DNA of 64,000 nt from Alishewanella longhuensis. Its GTDB lineage: Bacteria; Pseudomonadota; Gammaproteobacteria; Enterobacterales; Alteromonadaceae. Below, in pieces: positions 1-10,181 of this stretch. The notes beneath the pieces are model-generated. The model made no database searches and had not been told where the DNA came from. It saw only the letters and a program-made list of their open reading frames with translations. Position 1 is the first letter of the stretch, and each line of letters starts with the position of its first letter. The DNA is taken from assembly GCF_014653435.1 (NCBI RefSeq), contig NZ_BNAO01000008.1:124526-188525 (forward strand), in the 5' to 3' direction. A program made the translations under genes and the position numbers.

Positions 1-472
1 GGCCAATGAAACACGGCTTAGTGATGCTTTGCAATTACTCGAACAGCAATTAAACCTCAATCCAAACAACACCGATTTACTGTTACGTAAAGCGGCGTTA
101 TTAGTGCAACAACGTGCATTTTTAGTTGCGCAAGAGACCTATATGCAGGCTTTGCCTTTGTTAACTGAGCCACTGCAGCAACAAAGCACACAGTTTCAGA
201 TTGGTCGCCTGGCCGTTTTCAGTGGTAAGCATCAGGTTGCTGGCATAGCTGCTTTAGAAAACTACCTGGATTTCTATCAAAACAGCCAACAACCCAGATT
301 ACACCGGGCTAAATTGCGCTTAGCCCAACTGTACATCAATGAGGGTGAGGTAGATAAGGCCAAAGCGCTCTACGCCGAGGTTGCTAAATTTAACAGCGAT
401 GAGCAAGATTTCCTGGAAGCGCGTGACGAATTAGCCAGAGCACTTGGTTATATAGCAGACCCAGCACAATAG
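1..472 (+). CDS. TPR-like protein, C-terminal part (5' truncated by window edge)
   Basis: The reading frame is open to the first bases of the window (codons from position 2), so only the C-terminal part of about 157 residues is present. The visible part is alpha-helical, with paired-helix spacing and small/large residue patterns typical of tetratricopeptide repeats, for example RLAQLYINEGEVDKAKALY near residues 105-125. TPR proteins are scaffolds for protein-protein contacts. No catalytic domain or membrane segment can be seen in this fragment, and its real function depends on the missing N-terminus. An in-frame TTG at 29 exists but is not needed as a start. It converges on the YceI gene, 35 bases away, with no obvious terminator between. 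Confidence 0.6.
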   Translation, partial: ANETRLSDALQLLEQQLNLNPNNTDLLLRKAALLVQQRAFLVAQETYMQALPLLTEPLQQQSTQFQIGRLAVFSGKHQVAGIAALENYLDFYQNSQQPRLHRAKLRLAQLYINEGEVDKAKALYAEVAKFNSDEQDFLEARDELARALGYIADPAQ

Positions 473-507
473 TGCTGAGCCTGCTATTTGCCTACACTTA
501 GAGAAGC

Positions 508-1077
508 TTATTTACGAATACCTTCAACTGTTAAATCCAGTTGTACCGTAGCAGAAGCCGGACCTAAATCGGTATTAATAGCAAAATCTTTCAGGGTTAA
601 TGTGGTGGTACCGGCAAAGCCAGCACGGTAACCGCCCCAGGGATCTGTACCCTCACCCAGTTTCTCTGCTGCAATGACCACCTCTTTGGTAACACCGTTC
701 AATGTCAGGTTACCGTGTAAGTCGAAAGCTTCACCATCTTTAGGCACAATTTTGGTGCTAACAAAGGTCGCTTTTGGGTGCTTACTCACATTTAAAAAGT
801 CGCTGCTGCGTAAGTGTTTGTCACGCTCCGCGTGGTTTGAATCCACACTATTAGTATCAATACTTAATTGAATTTTTGATGCCTCCAGTTTGCTAGCGTC
901 ATAACTGAAATCACCGGAAAATGTATTAAAACGGCCATATAACCAGCTGTAACCTAAATGGCTAATTTTAAACTGTATAAACGCATGAGCGCCTTCTGTA
1001 TCAATAACATAATCAGCTGCCTGTACTGGCACTGTCATCATAGCCGCCATAGATACGGCTAATAGTAATTTTTTCAT
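508..1077 (-). CDS. YceI family periplasmic protein
   Basis: A 189-residue exported protein with an N-terminal signal peptide ([20 protein letters not shown]). The mature part starts with [20 protein letters not shown], the typical YceI lipocalin-like beginning. YceI proteins form a beta-barrel that binds a long polyisoprenoid or amphiphilic lipid in the periplasm. A frame extension runs upstream to 1116, but the ATG at 1077 has a GGAG motif about 9 bases before it and is followed directly by the signal peptide, so it is preferred. The start lies 22 bases after the end of the cytochrome b561 gene on the same strand, so the two are probably co-transcribed. This YceI/b561 pairing recurs in many proteobacteria, but the physiological link is not settled. 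Confidence 0.9.
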   Translation of the reverse strand: MKKLLLAVSMAAMMTVPVQAADYVIDTEGAHAFIQFKISHLGYSWLYGRFNTFSGDFSYDASKLEASKIQLSIDTNSVDSNHAERDKHLRSSDFLNVSKHPKATFVSTKIVPKDGEAFDLHGNLTLNGVTKEVVIAAEKLGEGTDPWGGYRAGFAGTTTLTLKDFAINTDLGPASATVQLDLTVEGIRK

Positions 1078-1099
1078 AATAAGCTCCAAATTTCCTAAG

Positions 1100-1648
1100 T
1101 TACGATTTACGACCAAAGATACGCTTTAATGTCTGATCTTTATCAATAAAATGATGTTTTAACGCAGCCAAGCCATGCAACACTGCCAACGAGATCAAAA
1201 CGTAAGCGGTGTATTCATGCACTAAGCCTGCAATATCGGCTTGATTGGCAAATAAGGCCCCTAAAGCAGGCACGCTAAACCAGGTAAATACCGCTATTGC
1301 TCGACCATCTTCCGTCGAGATCAAGTAGCCGCTCAGCACTAAAACAAAAATCCCTACATACAGGAAAAACTGGACCAGTGCTGCTACCCGTTTCTCCCAA
1401 TTTCGATGCGAGCGCAGAGGTAACGGCGGAGGGCTTACAGCACGCCACAACAGGCGGAAGATCATAACCATGGCGAGCAAAATACCGATACTCTTATGCC
1501 AATAGGGTGCTGTGCGATACCATTGATTGTAATAACTCAAATCAACCATCCAAAAACCCACGGCAAATAACGCAAATACGGTTAGCGCGACTAGCCAATG
1601 CAGTACAACACTGATTAAACCATAATGGGATGCACTATTTTTCAGCAT
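1100..1648 (-). CDS. Cytochrome b561 family membrane protein
   Basis: A 182-residue integral membrane protein of the bacterial cytochrome b561 (CybB) type, with four predicted transmembrane helices. Histidines at residues 17, 51, 144 and 158 sit at the expected positions to ligate two b hemes: helix 1 HWLV, helix 2 WHKSIG, helix 3 VHEYTAY, helix 4 VLHGL. These proteins pass electrons across the inner membrane between the quinone pool and periplasmic partners. It is the first gene of a likely two-gene unit with the downstream YceI gene, which suggests redox supply to, or a shared lipid/quinone substrate with, that periplasmic protein. The second half of this idea is inference. Confidence 0.9.
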   Translation of the reverse strand: MLKNSASHYGLISVVLHWLVALTVFALFAVGFWMVDLSYYNQWYRTAPYWHKSIGILLAMVMIFRLLWRAVSPPPLPLRSHRNWEKRVAALVQFFLYVGIFVLVLSGYLISTEDGRAIAVFTWFSVPALGALFANQADIAGLVHEYTAYVLISLAVLHGLAALKHHFIDKDQTLKRIFGRKS

Positions 1649-1814
1649 ATTTGGCTCCTGCTTATGCTATTTACCCTGATGGGATCTAAAATCAGTATGT
1701 TGAAATTGATTATTGCTATCGAGGTCATCATATCGCATGCGACTCAAAGTAAAATCGCATTATTGCTGATGATTGGTTCGATTAATTAGAAGGTTTACCA
1801 CAGTAACTTTTGAG

Positions 1815-1843
1815 CAATAAAAAAAGCCAGCATGCTGGCTTTT
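1815..1843 (-). terminator. Rho-independent terminator after trhO
   Basis: A near-perfect palindrome at 1822-1843 (core GCCAGCATGCTGGC) is followed on the reverse strand by a run of T residues. It lies 29 bases beyond the trhO stop codon. Confidence 0.8.
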
Positions 1844-1871
1844 AAGACTGGAATAGTTTTAATAACGGGTT

Positions 1872-2786
1872 TTACTCAAATTTCCCATCACGGATATGTT
1901 TTTCACCGCGTTGTTTGGCTAACTCAACCTGGCGTTGCCGCTCCGCAAAAGCCGCTTTTTGTTCAGCAGTGGTTTTTTCAAAGCAATGTGGACAGCTTAA
2001 GCCCTTCACATAATGCTCAGATACCATTTCTTGCTGTGATAACGGCATACGACAAGCGTAACATTGATCATAACTGCCTTGCGCTAACCCGTGTTTTACG
2101 GCTACCCGCTGGTCAAAAACAAAGCACTCACCTTGCCACTTACTTTTTTCTTCTGGCATTTCTTCCAGATATTTCAAAATGCCACCATCTAAGTGGTACA
2201 CCTCGGCAAAACCCTGCTCTTTTAAGAAAGCAGTCGATTTCTCACAGCGAATACCACCAGTACAAAACATGGCAACTTTTTTATGTTTGGTTTTATCCAG
2301 GTTCTCTGCCGCCCACTTTGGAAACTCACGGAAGTTAGTGGTATTTGGATTAACCGCCCCCTCAAAAGTACCAATAGCAACTTCATAGTCATTACGGGTA
2401 TCAATCAGGATGGTGTCTGGATCACTGATCAGCTGGTTCCAGTCTTCGCCTTTAACATAGGTGCCAACGATATGCTTAGGATCGATACCTTCGACCCCCA
2501 TGGTCACAATTTCTTTTTTCAGTTTAACTTTCGTCCGGTAAAAAGCTTGTTCCTCCGCAAAGGACTCTTTATAGCTCATACCTGAAAAACGACCGTCGGC
2601 CTCTAACCAACGGATAACCGCATCAATACCCTCACGCGGCCCTGAAATGGTGCCATTAATCCCTTCGGCGGCCAGTAATAAAGTACCTTTTACCTTATGC
2701 ATTACCATATGGTTATATAAGGGTTCACGCAGTTCCTGATAATCCGGCAATTCAACAAATTTATAAAGTGCAGCGACAACAAACAT
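1872..2786 (-). CDS. trhO: tRNA uridine-5-hydroxylase TrhO (YceA, rhodanese family)
   Basis: A 304-residue protein matching the YceA/TrhO family, which hydroxylates uridine 34 of certain tRNAs to 5-hydroxyuridine using molecular oxygen, a step toward cmo5U/mcmo5U. The N-terminal acylphosphatase-like part (EGINGTISG, residues 41-49) leads into a rhodanese domain at about 120-215. Its active-site loop holds Cys175 and Cys181 ([10 protein letters not shown]); Cys175 is the conserved catalytic residue. The C-terminal tail has a Cys-rich patch ([13 protein letters not shown]) that looks metal-binding and is common in the longer TrhO forms. It is monocistronic with its own terminator. Confidence 0.93.
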   Translation of the reverse strand: MFVVAALYKFVELPDYQELREPLYNHMVMHKVKGTLLLAAEGINGTISGPREGIDAVIRWLEADGRFSGMSYKESFAEEQAFYRTKVKLKKEIVTMGVEGIDPKHIVGTYVKGEDWNQLISDPDTILIDTRNDYEVAIGTFEGAVNPNTTNFREFPKWAAENLDKTKHKKVAMFCTGGIRCEKSTAFLKEQGFAEVYHLDGGILKYLEEMPEEKSKWQGECFVFDQRVAVKHGLAQGSYDQCYACRMPLSQQEMVSEHYVKGLSCPHCFEKTTAEQKAAFAERQRQVELAKQRGEKHIRDGKFE

Positions 2787-2887
2787 TTTCTATCCTCTTG
2801 CTTGGCTGGATCGTAAATCCAGTGCAACTTACTTATCATGCCGTAGCGGCGGCGCGCATTATAACGGGAAGCAAAGCAAACACCAAG

Positions 2888-3529
2888 TTAAGCGGCAAAA
2901 CTGCTTAGCAATAAATGGCCAGCCAGCAATAACAGTAAGATCCCCATTAAGCGGTCAAACCAAAATCCCTTCGCCAATAAAAATTGCCGTACTTTGCTTT
3001 GGGTAAGTAAAAACGATAACAAAGCAAACCAGGCTGCAGTAGCTAACGCCATGTAGATGCCATAAAAAGCTTTATAGAGAAAAGGCGTTTGCGCAGAAAT
3101 AACTACCGCAAACAAAGATAAGAAAAATAACGTCGCTTTTGGGTTTAACCCATTAGTAATAAAGCCAGCGGTAAATGCTGCTCTGTTCTTGGGTAAATCT
3201 TCAGTTTTAGCCGTTAGCTCGGCAGTCGCGTGCAGCGCTGGCGCCTTTGCACGAATAGCACCCTGCCCCAAATAAATTAAATACAATGCGGCGGCGACAG
3301 AGAGCACCTGAAACAACCAGGGGGTAGTTTTAATAAGTACACCTATACCCACCAAGGAATAGGTAACATGCAACAGAATGGCACAACCAATACCTAAACT
3401 GGCATAAACTGCTGTTTTTCTACCATAACGCACCGCATAACGCAGCACGATAGCAAAATCAGGACCTGGACTTGCTACCGCTAACAGATGTGCGGTGGCA
3501 ATTAAAAAAAACTCTGGCCAAAAAGTCAT
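2888..3529 (-). CDS. LysE/RhtB family amino acid exporter
   Basis: A 213-residue inner-membrane protein with about six hydrophobic helices. It carries the LysE/RhtB family signature near the N-terminus (VASPGPDFAIVLRYAVRYG, residues 18-36). Members export amino acids such as homoserine, threonine, lysine or leucine, or related metabolites, driven by the proton gradient. The exact substrate cannot be read from sequence. A GNAT acetyltransferase lies 55 bases upstream on the same strand and may share its transcript. Length is standard for the family. Confidence 0.88.
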   Translation of the reverse strand: MTFWPEFFLIATAHLLAVASPGPDFAIVLRYAVRYGRKTAVYASLGIGCAILLHVTYSLVGIGVLIKTTPWLFQVLSVAAALYLIYLGQGAIRAKAPALHATAELTAKTEDLPKNRAAFTAGFITNGLNPKATLFFLSLFAVVISAQTPFLYKAFYGIYMALATAAWFALLSFLLTQSKVRQFLLAKGFWFDRLMGILLLLLAGHLLLSSFAA

Positions 3530-3584
3530 ATCTCTCCCATTATTATCTGCTTTAATTAGGTTTTACTCAGACGTATCCACAAGA

Positions 3585-4175
3585 TTAAAACATCAATACC
3601 ATTTCAGCAGCACTGCAACTACATAGTGCATCACAACGCGGACAGATATAACCTTGCGCTGATAAATGCTGCCAACGATTTTCATGGATAGCAACAAGTG
3701 TTGCTCCGGCTTTGCTAAAGTAACGGACAGCACTGTTATTGGGGGATTCTCGCCATAGATGCGCTAAGCCGCCTTCAGCACCTTGCTGCTTTAATACTCT
3801 AATAGATTGTTGTAATAATGCCTGACCTATACCATACCCTTGAAATTGCTGGCTGACCGCAACAGACTTAAAATAAGCCATGGTCGTAGTGTTTACCGGC
3901 CAATCCGCTACACTACACCATTGATCAGGTTGCCATTGACCGGCGGCAAAGCTTAAGCGATAGGCGACTACCTTATCCTCCAGTACTGCGACATAGCTTG
4001 CATTTTTTCCTGCCAAGCAGCCCCTAGCAACCATTGAAGCTAAGCTATTTAGTGTTAAATAGCCCTCACCATGTACCTTATTAGCAAGAGAAACCACCAC
4101 TTGAAAAAACTCAGGCTCTAGCGGGCAAAGTTGCCAGGGTGTTGTGTTTGACGGTGTGATCTTCAGTTTTTGCAA
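3585..4175 (-). CDS. GNAT family N-acetyltransferase with Cys-rich C-terminal tail
   Basis: A 196-residue protein. The GNAT fold occupies about residues 20-165, with the acetyl-CoA binding motif A in the stretch SVAVSQQFQGYGIGQALL (QGYGIG is the pyrophosphate loop). The substrate is unknown. After the GNAT fold comes a short tail with CPRCDALCSCS, giving two to three CxxC/CxC pairs that could bind zinc or iron. Such a tail is unusual for a stand-alone GNAT enzyme. It lies upstream of the LysE-type exporter on the same strand, so acetylation and export of an amino-acid-like compound is a possible joint role, but this is inference. Confidence 0.8.
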   Translation of the reverse strand: MQKLKITPSNTTPWQLCPLEPEFFQVVVSLANKVHGEGYLTLNSLASMVARGCLAGKNASYVAVLEDKVVAYRLSFAAGQWQPDQWCSVADWPVNTTTMAYFKSVAVSQQFQGYGIGQALLQQSIRVLKQQGAEGGLAHLWRESPNNSAVRYFSKAGATLVAIHENRWQHLSAQGYICPRCDALCSCSAAEMVLMF

Positions 4176-4343
4176 ACCTTGTCCCTATAACGATTAAGCT
4201 TCGTACAAAAAATCAGCAATTGCGCCGAGATGCGCTATAAATAAGATAGACAGCACGCTGTTAATAAAATATGGTTAAAGAGGCGCCAAAATAAAACAGC
4301 GAAGCGTCCGCATAACAATTAAACTTCTATCCAGGAAATAGCC

Positions 4344-6905
4344 ATGAAAAAAACGAATTACTACCACCCGGTAAGCCGGGCAGTAAAATATGCTCTGGCC
4401 TCGGGCTTAGCCTTGGGCGTCTATTCTAGCAGCACTTTCGCTCAAGATGCGGCTGCAACAGAAGAAAAAGTTGAAAAAATTGCCGTTGTGGGTACCCGCT
4501 CTGCGCCTCGCTCTATTGCCGATTCTCCCGTGCCGGTAGATATTATCGGTGGCGATGAATTAATGAAGAGTGGCAGCAGCGATATGTTAAATATGCTAAC
4601 CACCACAGTTCCATCATTAAACGTGCAAACCACCCCGATCAGTGATGCAGCTACACTGATCCGCCCAGTAAATTTGCGTGGTTTATCTTCAGACAGTACC
4701 TTGATTTTACTAAACGGTAAGCGGCGTCATCGCGCTTCGGTAATAACCTTTTTAGGTGGTGGTCTAAACGACGGAGCACAAGGTCCTGATATTTCGGTGA
4801 TCCCCGGTATCGCACTTAAACAAGTAGAAGTATTGCGTGATGGCGCGGCGGCACAATATGGTTCAGACGCTATTGCCGGTGTAATTAACTTTGTGCTGAA
4901 AGACGCTGATAACGGCGGCAGTATTGAGGTAAAACAAGGCGAATACTTTGCTGGCGACGGCACCTCCACGGAGATCGCAGCTAATATCGGTATGCCATTA
5001 ACCGACAATGGTTTTGTTAACCTAAGTATGCAGTATAAAAATGTTGATGCTACCAGCCGCAGTGTGCAACGTGGGGATGCTCAAGGTTTAATTGATGCCG
5101 GCAACCCCTTTGTCGCGCCTATCGCGCAAGTATGGGGTTCACCGAAAATTAAAGATGATATTACCATCTTTGGTAATGCCGGTTTAGATTTAGGTAACGA
5201 TCGGGAAGCCTACATTTTTGGTAACTATTCGGAACGTGATGTCACCGGTGGTTTTTATTATCGTAATCCGCACACCCGCGGTGGTGTATTTTCTAACGAC
5301 GGCGGACAATCGCTGGAAGTTATCGACACCACGGGTATGGGTAACTGTAGCAACGTCTCACTATTTGATGGTGAGCGTAAGCTAAATCATAATGAAATTA
5401 CTGCACGCGTGGCGGCTTTACCAAGCAACTGTTTTACGTTTTTCTCAATGTTCCCAGGCGGCTTTACACCTAATTTCGGTGGTAACATAACAGATACGTC
5501 ATTAACTGCAGGAACTAAAGGGGAATTTAAATCAGGCCTATTCCAAGGTGTGTTTTACGATTTCTCTGGCTCTGTTGGCCGTAACGAGTCGTCCTTTAAA
5601 ATCATTAATACGGTCAATGCGTCATTAGGCCCTGATACCCCAACCGATTTTGATGCTGGTAAATATATTCAGTTAGAGAAAAACTTTACTGCCGACTTTG
5701 TAAAGTTTATCAACGCAGGCCTCTACAATGACATTGCTTTTGCGTCAGGTTTACAGTGGACAGAAGAGAGCTTTGAAATTGTCGCGGGTGAAGTTGCCTC
5801 TTGGGAAATTGGCCCTTACGTTAGTCAACTAACAAATGGCTCAAATGGTTTCCCTGGTTTTCAGCCAGACGATGCGGGTTTAAATGTACGTCGTAACTAT
5901 GCGGCTTATATCGATGTCGAAGCGGAATTCACAGAAAAGTTACTGATGGCCGCAGCACTGCGTTTTGAAGATTACGATAGCTTTGGTAACACCACCAACT
6001 ATAAAATCACTGGTCAATATCGGTTAAATGATGACTGGGCATTGCGAGGTTCACACAGCACAGGCTTCCGTGCACCTACAGTAGGCCAAGCTAATGTGCG
6101 CAACGTCCGTACCGCCATTTTCGAAGGTGAGCTGCAAGATGTGGCGCTATTACCGCCAACCCACCCGGTTTCACTACTTAAAGGCGGCAAAGAGCTTACC
6201 CCGGAAGAGTCAAGAAGTTATACACTGGGTCTGGTATATAGCGGCAGTGGTTTCTTCTTTACCGCTGACTTATTCCGCATTGAAGTAGACGATAGGATCA
6301 GTCAATCAACCGAGTTTAACGTCAGTCAAAGTGATCGTGATGTACTACGTGCCGCAGGTGTGCGTGGTGTGGAATCTTTATCTAAAGTCACCTTCCTGAC
6401 CAACGACTTTGATACGGTGACTACCGGTTTAGATCTGGTTGCCAACTACAGCACCAGCTTACTAGACGGTAGAAGTACCTTTAGTTTGGCATACAACTGG
6501 ACAGACACTGAAGTAAAACGTTTTACCGCTGTTACCGGCGATTTCAAAGTGTCCAGACTTGAAAAAGACTTACCCGATCACCGTGCGACTTTAACGTGGA
6601 ATCAACAATGGCAAGATATCGATATGTTTGTTCGTGGTAACTACTATGGTAGCTTCCAGGGCGTACATGCAGATGATCCTGATTTAACCGGTAATGGTTC
6701 AGCCAAAGTAACCTTCGATGTTGAGTTAGCTTATCATTTGACAGATAGCTTCACCGTTGCGGTTGGTGCGCAAAACTTATTCGATACTAAACCAGAGCGG
6801 TTACCTAGCTGGATGAGTGATATCTTGGGTGCCAAATATTTCGAAACGTCGCCCATGGGCATTAATGGCGGTTACTATTACCTAAAAGGCGTTTATCGCT
6901 TCTAA
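4344..6905 (+). CDS. TonB-dependent outer membrane receptor
   Basis: An 853-residue outer-membrane receptor. A signal peptide of about 33 residues (ending STFAQDA) is followed by a TonB-box-like segment (EKIAVVGTR), a plug domain to about residue 180 (motifs RGLSSDSTLILLNGKR and VEVLRDGAAAQYGSDA), and a 22-strand barrel ending in an aromatic C-terminus (GVYRF) as required for barrel assembly. The RBS CAGGAAA precedes the ATG. Such receptors import siderophores, vitamins, glycans or peptides using TonB energy. The ligand cannot be assigned, because no degradative or metal-related gene is adjacent. The barrel has two cysteines (near GNCSN and SNCFT) that may form a loop disulfide. A strong terminator follows. 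Confidence 0.92.
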   Translation: MKKTNYYHPVSRAVKYALASGLALGVYSSSTFAQDAAATEEKVEKIAVVGTRSAPRSIADSPVPVDIIGGDELMKSGSSDMLNMLTTTVPSLNVQTTPISDAATLIRPVNLRGLSSDSTLILLNGKRRHRASVITFLGGGLNDGAQGPDISVIPGIALKQVEVLRDGAAAQYGSDAIAGVINFVLKDADNGGSIEVKQGEYFAGDGTSTEIAANIGMPLTDNGFVNLSMQYKNVDATSRSVQRGDAQGLIDAGNPFVAPIAQVWGSPKIKDDITIFGNAGLDLGNDREAYIFGNYSERDVTGGFYYRNPHTRGGVFSNDGGQSLEVIDTTGMGNCSNVSLFDGERKLNHNEITARVAALPSNCFTFFSMFPGGFTPNFGGNITDTSLTAGTKGEFKSGLFQGVFYDFSGSVGRNESSFKIINTVNASLGPDTPTDFDAGKYIQLEKNFTADFVKFINAGLYNDIAFASGLQWTEESFEIVAGEVASWEIGPYVSQLTNGSNGFPGFQPDDAGLNVRRNYAAYIDVEAEFTEKLLMAAALRFEDYDSFGNTTNYKITGQYRLNDDWALRGSHSTGFRAPTVGQANVRNVRTAIFEGELQDVALLPPTHPVSLLKGGKELTPEESRSYTLGLVYSGSGFFFTADLFRIEVDDRISQSTEFNVSQSDRDVLRAAGVRGVESLSKVTFLTNDFDTVTTGLDLVANYSTSLLDGRSTFSLAYNWTDTEVKRFTAVTGDFKVSRLEKDLPDHRATLTWNQQWQDIDMFVRGNYYGSFQGVHADDPDLTGNGSAKVTFDVELAYHLTDSFTVAVGAQNLFDTKPERLPSWMSDILGAKYFETSPMGINGGYYYLKGVYRF

Positions 6906-6935
6906 CATCCTAAAATTTAGAAAACCGTAATAAGC

Positions 6936-6966
6936 AAACACCCGGCAATGCCGGGTGTTTTATTTT
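6936..6966 (+). terminator. Rho-independent terminator of the TonB receptor gene
   Basis: An 11-bp stem (6936-6946 with 6950-6960, core ACACCCGGC/GCCGGGTGT) and a 3-base loop, followed by a T-rich tract. Confidence 0.9.
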
Positions 6967-6986
6967 TACGCCTTGCCCTATCGCTG

Positions 6987-9900
6987 CTAGTTTAACAGCG
7001 CTAATAATGCCTGCACAGGGTGTCTAGGTTTATCGCCTACTAAACGCTTAACCTGGCTTCGACAAGAAAAACCCGTGACTAACAACCGCTCTGTGCCGAA
7101 GCTTTCCACTGGTTTACGCCAACTTAGCTCGAATAAAGCTTTGCTATTGTCGAGTTGTTGTAACTCGTGACCATAAGTTCCCGCCATACCACAACAGCCA
7201 ACACTAACGGGTTTTAAGATTAAGCCCGCTTTACTAAATATCTGCTGCCAGGTTTTCTCGGTCGCGGGTAAGGCGGTTTTCTCAGTACAATGGGCGAGTA
7301 GCGCAAACTCGGCGCTTTGCGCTAGCACTGGTAAGGGCTTATCCGCTAGCCATTCGTGCAATAGTTGCACCTGAAAATCACCGCGCGCTTTACCTAATGC
7401 TTTGTTGTACTCGTCACGATAGACTAACGCCAGCGAGGCATCTAACCCAAGCATCGGCAAAGCTAATTGCTGCAACTGATTCAAAAAGTCGGCCGCGTTT
7501 TTAGCCGTTTTCGCAAACTGACGCAAAAAGCCTTTTACATGTTGCGGTTTACCATTAGGTAAAAACGGCAATAGCACCGGTTGATAACCGAGCTTCTCTA
7601 ATAAGGTCAGGGTATCGGCAACTAACTCTGCTTCATAAAAACTGGTAAAAGGATCTTGTACCAATAAGACGGTATTGGCGCGCTCATTATCCGATAGGGC
7701 TGTTAATACTGCCAGATCAAAAGCATATTGGCCTTGTATCCGCTCTGCTAAAGTCGGCACCGACAATAAGGGGGTATCAACATAACCTATGCCCTGCGCT
7801 AAACCTTTTTGTATTAAAGATTGCTTTAGGAAAAAATTGACGAATCTGGGTGCCTTTGCCAGAAGCGGCGCTGTACGCTCAATATTGGCTACCACATAAT
7901 CTTTTGCCGGACGCAAGTAGCGGCTATGGTAAAGTTGTAAAAAGCGCGCTCGAAAAGATGGCACATCCACTTTAATAGGACATTGCCCAGCACAGGCTTT
8001 ACAGGCTAAACAGCCATCCATTGCTTCTTTTACTTCATGGGAAAAATCAGCATCACCCTGCCGTTTTCCCCAGCTATTTTTTAGCTTTTGCCACAGTGCA
8101 CTCATTCCCTGGCTTTGTGTTAACAGCTGTTGCTCAGTTGCCAGAATATCAACACCCTGCTGCTCGTTTAACCGCAACCACTCACGCATCAAGCCTGCAC
8201 GTCCTTTGGGGCTATGCCGACGATCCTTGGTGATCTTGCTAGAGGGGCACATGGGTGAGCTTTCTTCATAATTGAAGCAAAGACCATTACCATTACAGTT
8301 TAAACTGCTGTCAAAACTGTCTTTCACTGCCACCGGAATTTGTTTGTCAAACCATGCACGTTTTTGGCCATCGACACTGACTAAGCTATCGGCACTTTGC
8401 AAAGGCGTACAAATTTTACCGGGGTTCACTCTATTGCGTGGATCAAAGGCGGCTTTAATTTTACGCAGCTCGGTAAACAGCTCATCGCCAAAAAACGCCG
8501 GCCCATATTCACTGCGATACCCTTTACCGTGCTCCCCCCACATCAAGCCACCATATTTTGCCGTTAAGGCAACCACTTGATCTGAGATGTGGCGCAGCAA
8601 CTTTTCCTGCTCTGGATCGCACAAGTCCAGCGCTGGCCGTACATGCAACACCCCGGCATCGACATGGCCAAACATACCATAATGCAACTGATGGCTATCC
8701 AGCAAGGCCCTAAACTCAAGAATAAAATCGGCTAGATTCTCTGGCGGTACCGCAGTATCTTCGGCAAAAGCAATAGGTTTTTCAGCGCCTTTGGTGTTAC
8801 CAAGCAGGCCTACCGCTTTTTTACGCATGGCATAAATATGATTAATGGCGGTATTATCATAAGTTAGCTGATAGCCGATAATCCCTTCTCGCCCCTCAGC
8901 CATCGCCTGCTCTAATTTGGCCGTCAGTGCCGCTATTTTTTCTTCAATATCGGCCTGCTGCTCGCTGTTATACTCCACCATGTTAAGCCCTTGCATATCC
9001 TTGCCGGGCACGTCTGTTATCAAGTCTTTTACCTGATGCCAAATGATGTCATTACGGGCTAAATCTAATACCTTGCTATCGACCGTCTCAACCGAAGTGG
9101 CAGCTGCAGCCACTAAAAACGGCGAATTACGCAAGGCACTTTCAAAGCTATCGTATTTGATATTAACCAGACACTTAAATTTAGCGATAGGCGTAATATT
9201 CAGTTTAGCTTCGCTGACGAAACCCAAAGAGCCCTCGGAGCCGGTAATAACCCGAGATAAATCAAACTCACTAAGATCGTCGTTAAACACATGCTCTAAA
9301 TCGTAACCGGTTAAGAAACGGTTTAAGCGCGGAAACTTCTCTAAGATCAAGCTTCGTTTATCACGGCAACTCGATAGTACTTGCTGATAGATACGGCCAA
9401 TACTGTTTGGCTGTTCAGCCCGATGTTCTGCTTCATAGGTCGGCATTTTATGGGTATTGAGCACATTGCCGTCGATTAGCACAGTTTTTAGCGCCAATAC
9501 ATGATCGCTGGTTTTACCATAGACCAGAGAGCCTTGCCCTGAGGCATCTGTATTAATCATACCTCCAATAGTGGCGCGGTTTGACGTGGACAGATCGGGG
9601 GCAAAGAAAAAACCATAAGGTTTTAAAAAAGCATTAAGCTGATCTTTAATCACCCCAGCTTGCACCCGCACCCAGCGTTCCTGAATATTAAGTTCAAGAA
9701 TTTGCCGCATATGGCGGGATAAGTCGACAACAAGATGTTCAGTAAGGGCCTGACCGTTAGTCCCGGTCCCACCGCCGCGCGGGCTAAATTTAAGATGGCT
9801 AAAACTAGATGTTTGTGCCAGAGAAGTCATAATGACCAGATCATCAGTGCAACGTGGTAACAGCACTGCCTGTGGTAATGCCTGATAAACACTATTATCG

Positions 9901-10028
9901 GTGGCCACCGCTAAACGACTGGCATAACTGGTTTCAATATCACCAGTAAAACCAGCATTCACCAGTGCTTTAGTAAAAGCAACAACGCTGGCATCAAGCG
10001 CCAGCTCCGGATTAAGCTTTGGGATCAT
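6987..10028 (-). CDS. ydiJ: FAD/Fe-S D-2-hydroxyacid dehydrogenase, YdiJ type
   Basis: A 1013-residue two-part enzyme like E. coli YdiJ, reported as a D-2-hydroxyglutarate dehydrogenase. The N-terminal half is an FAD-binding PCMH/oxidase-C domain (GGGTGTNGQ near residue 84, VYGKTSDHV, EHGKGYRSE). The second half carries ferredoxin-like [4Fe-4S] cysteines (CLACKACAGQCPIKVDVP) and ends with a CCG-type motif (CCGMAGTYG) typical of glycolate/lactate dehydrogenase Fe-S subunits. The frame extends 14 codons further upstream, but the ATG at 10028 has a clear AGGAAG ribosome binding site and gives the usual length. D-lactate or another 2-hydroxyacid are alternative substrates. The gene stands alone between a receptor and ribA. 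Confidence 0.9.
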   Translation of the reverse strand: MIPKLNPELALDASVVAFTKALVNAGFTGDIETSYASRLAVATDNSVYQALPQAVLLPRCTDDLVIMTSLAQTSSFSHLKFSPRGGGTGTNGQALTEHLVVDLSRHMRQILELNIQERWVRVQAGVIKDQLNAFLKPYGFFFAPDLSTSNRATIGGMINTDASGQGSLVYGKTSDHVLALKTVLIDGNVLNTHKMPTYEAEHRAEQPNSIGRIYQQVLSSCRDKRSLILEKFPRLNRFLTGYDLEHVFNDDLSEFDLSRVITGSEGSLGFVSEAKLNITPIAKFKCLVNIKYDSFESALRNSPFLVAAAATSVETVDSKVLDLARNDIIWHQVKDLITDVPGKDMQGLNMVEYNSEQQADIEEKIAALTAKLEQAMAEGREGIIGYQLTYDNTAINHIYAMRKKAVGLLGNTKGAEKPIAFAEDTAVPPENLADFILEFRALLDSHQLHYGMFGHVDAGVLHVRPALDLCDPEQEKLLRHISDQVVALTAKYGGLMWGEHGKGYRSEYGPAFFGDELFTELRKIKAAFDPRNRVNPGKICTPLQSADSLVSVDGQKRAWFDKQIPVAVKDSFDSSLNCNGNGLCFNYEESSPMCPSSKITKDRRHSPKGRAGLMREWLRLNEQQGVDILATEQQLLTQSQGMSALWQKLKNSWGKRQGDADFSHEVKEAMDGCLACKACAGQCPIKVDVPSFRARFLQLYHSRYLRPAKDYVVANIERTAPLLAKAPRFVNFFLKQSLIQKGLAQGIGYVDTPLLSVPTLAERIQGQYAFDLAVLTALSDNERANTVLLVQDPFTSFYEAELVADTLTLLEKLGYQPVLLPFLPNGKPQHVKGFLRQFAKTAKNAADFLNQLQQLALPMLGLDASLALVYRDEYNKALGKARGDFQVQLLHEWLADKPLPVLAQSAEFALLAHCTEKTALPATEKTWQQIFSKAGLILKPVSVGCCGMAGTYGHELQQLDNSKALFELSWRKPVESFGTERLLVTGFSCRSQVKRLVGDKPRHPVQALLALLN

Positions 10029-10181
10029 ACTTCCTGGCCACACAAACTTATGGTGATGGCAGTATAACACTAACCCCTTGCAGGCATTAAGCCGTAACGA
10101 GGAAAAAAGCCAGCTTTACTGCCTGTCACAATACCGATAATAAGTAAACCTAATCAGCGTACTCAATAACTGAGAAAACCT

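Noticed and set aside
1832..2338. Forward ORF of 168 codons opposite trhO
   Set aside because: Fully antisense to a clear TrhO gene, no RBS and no recognisable motif.
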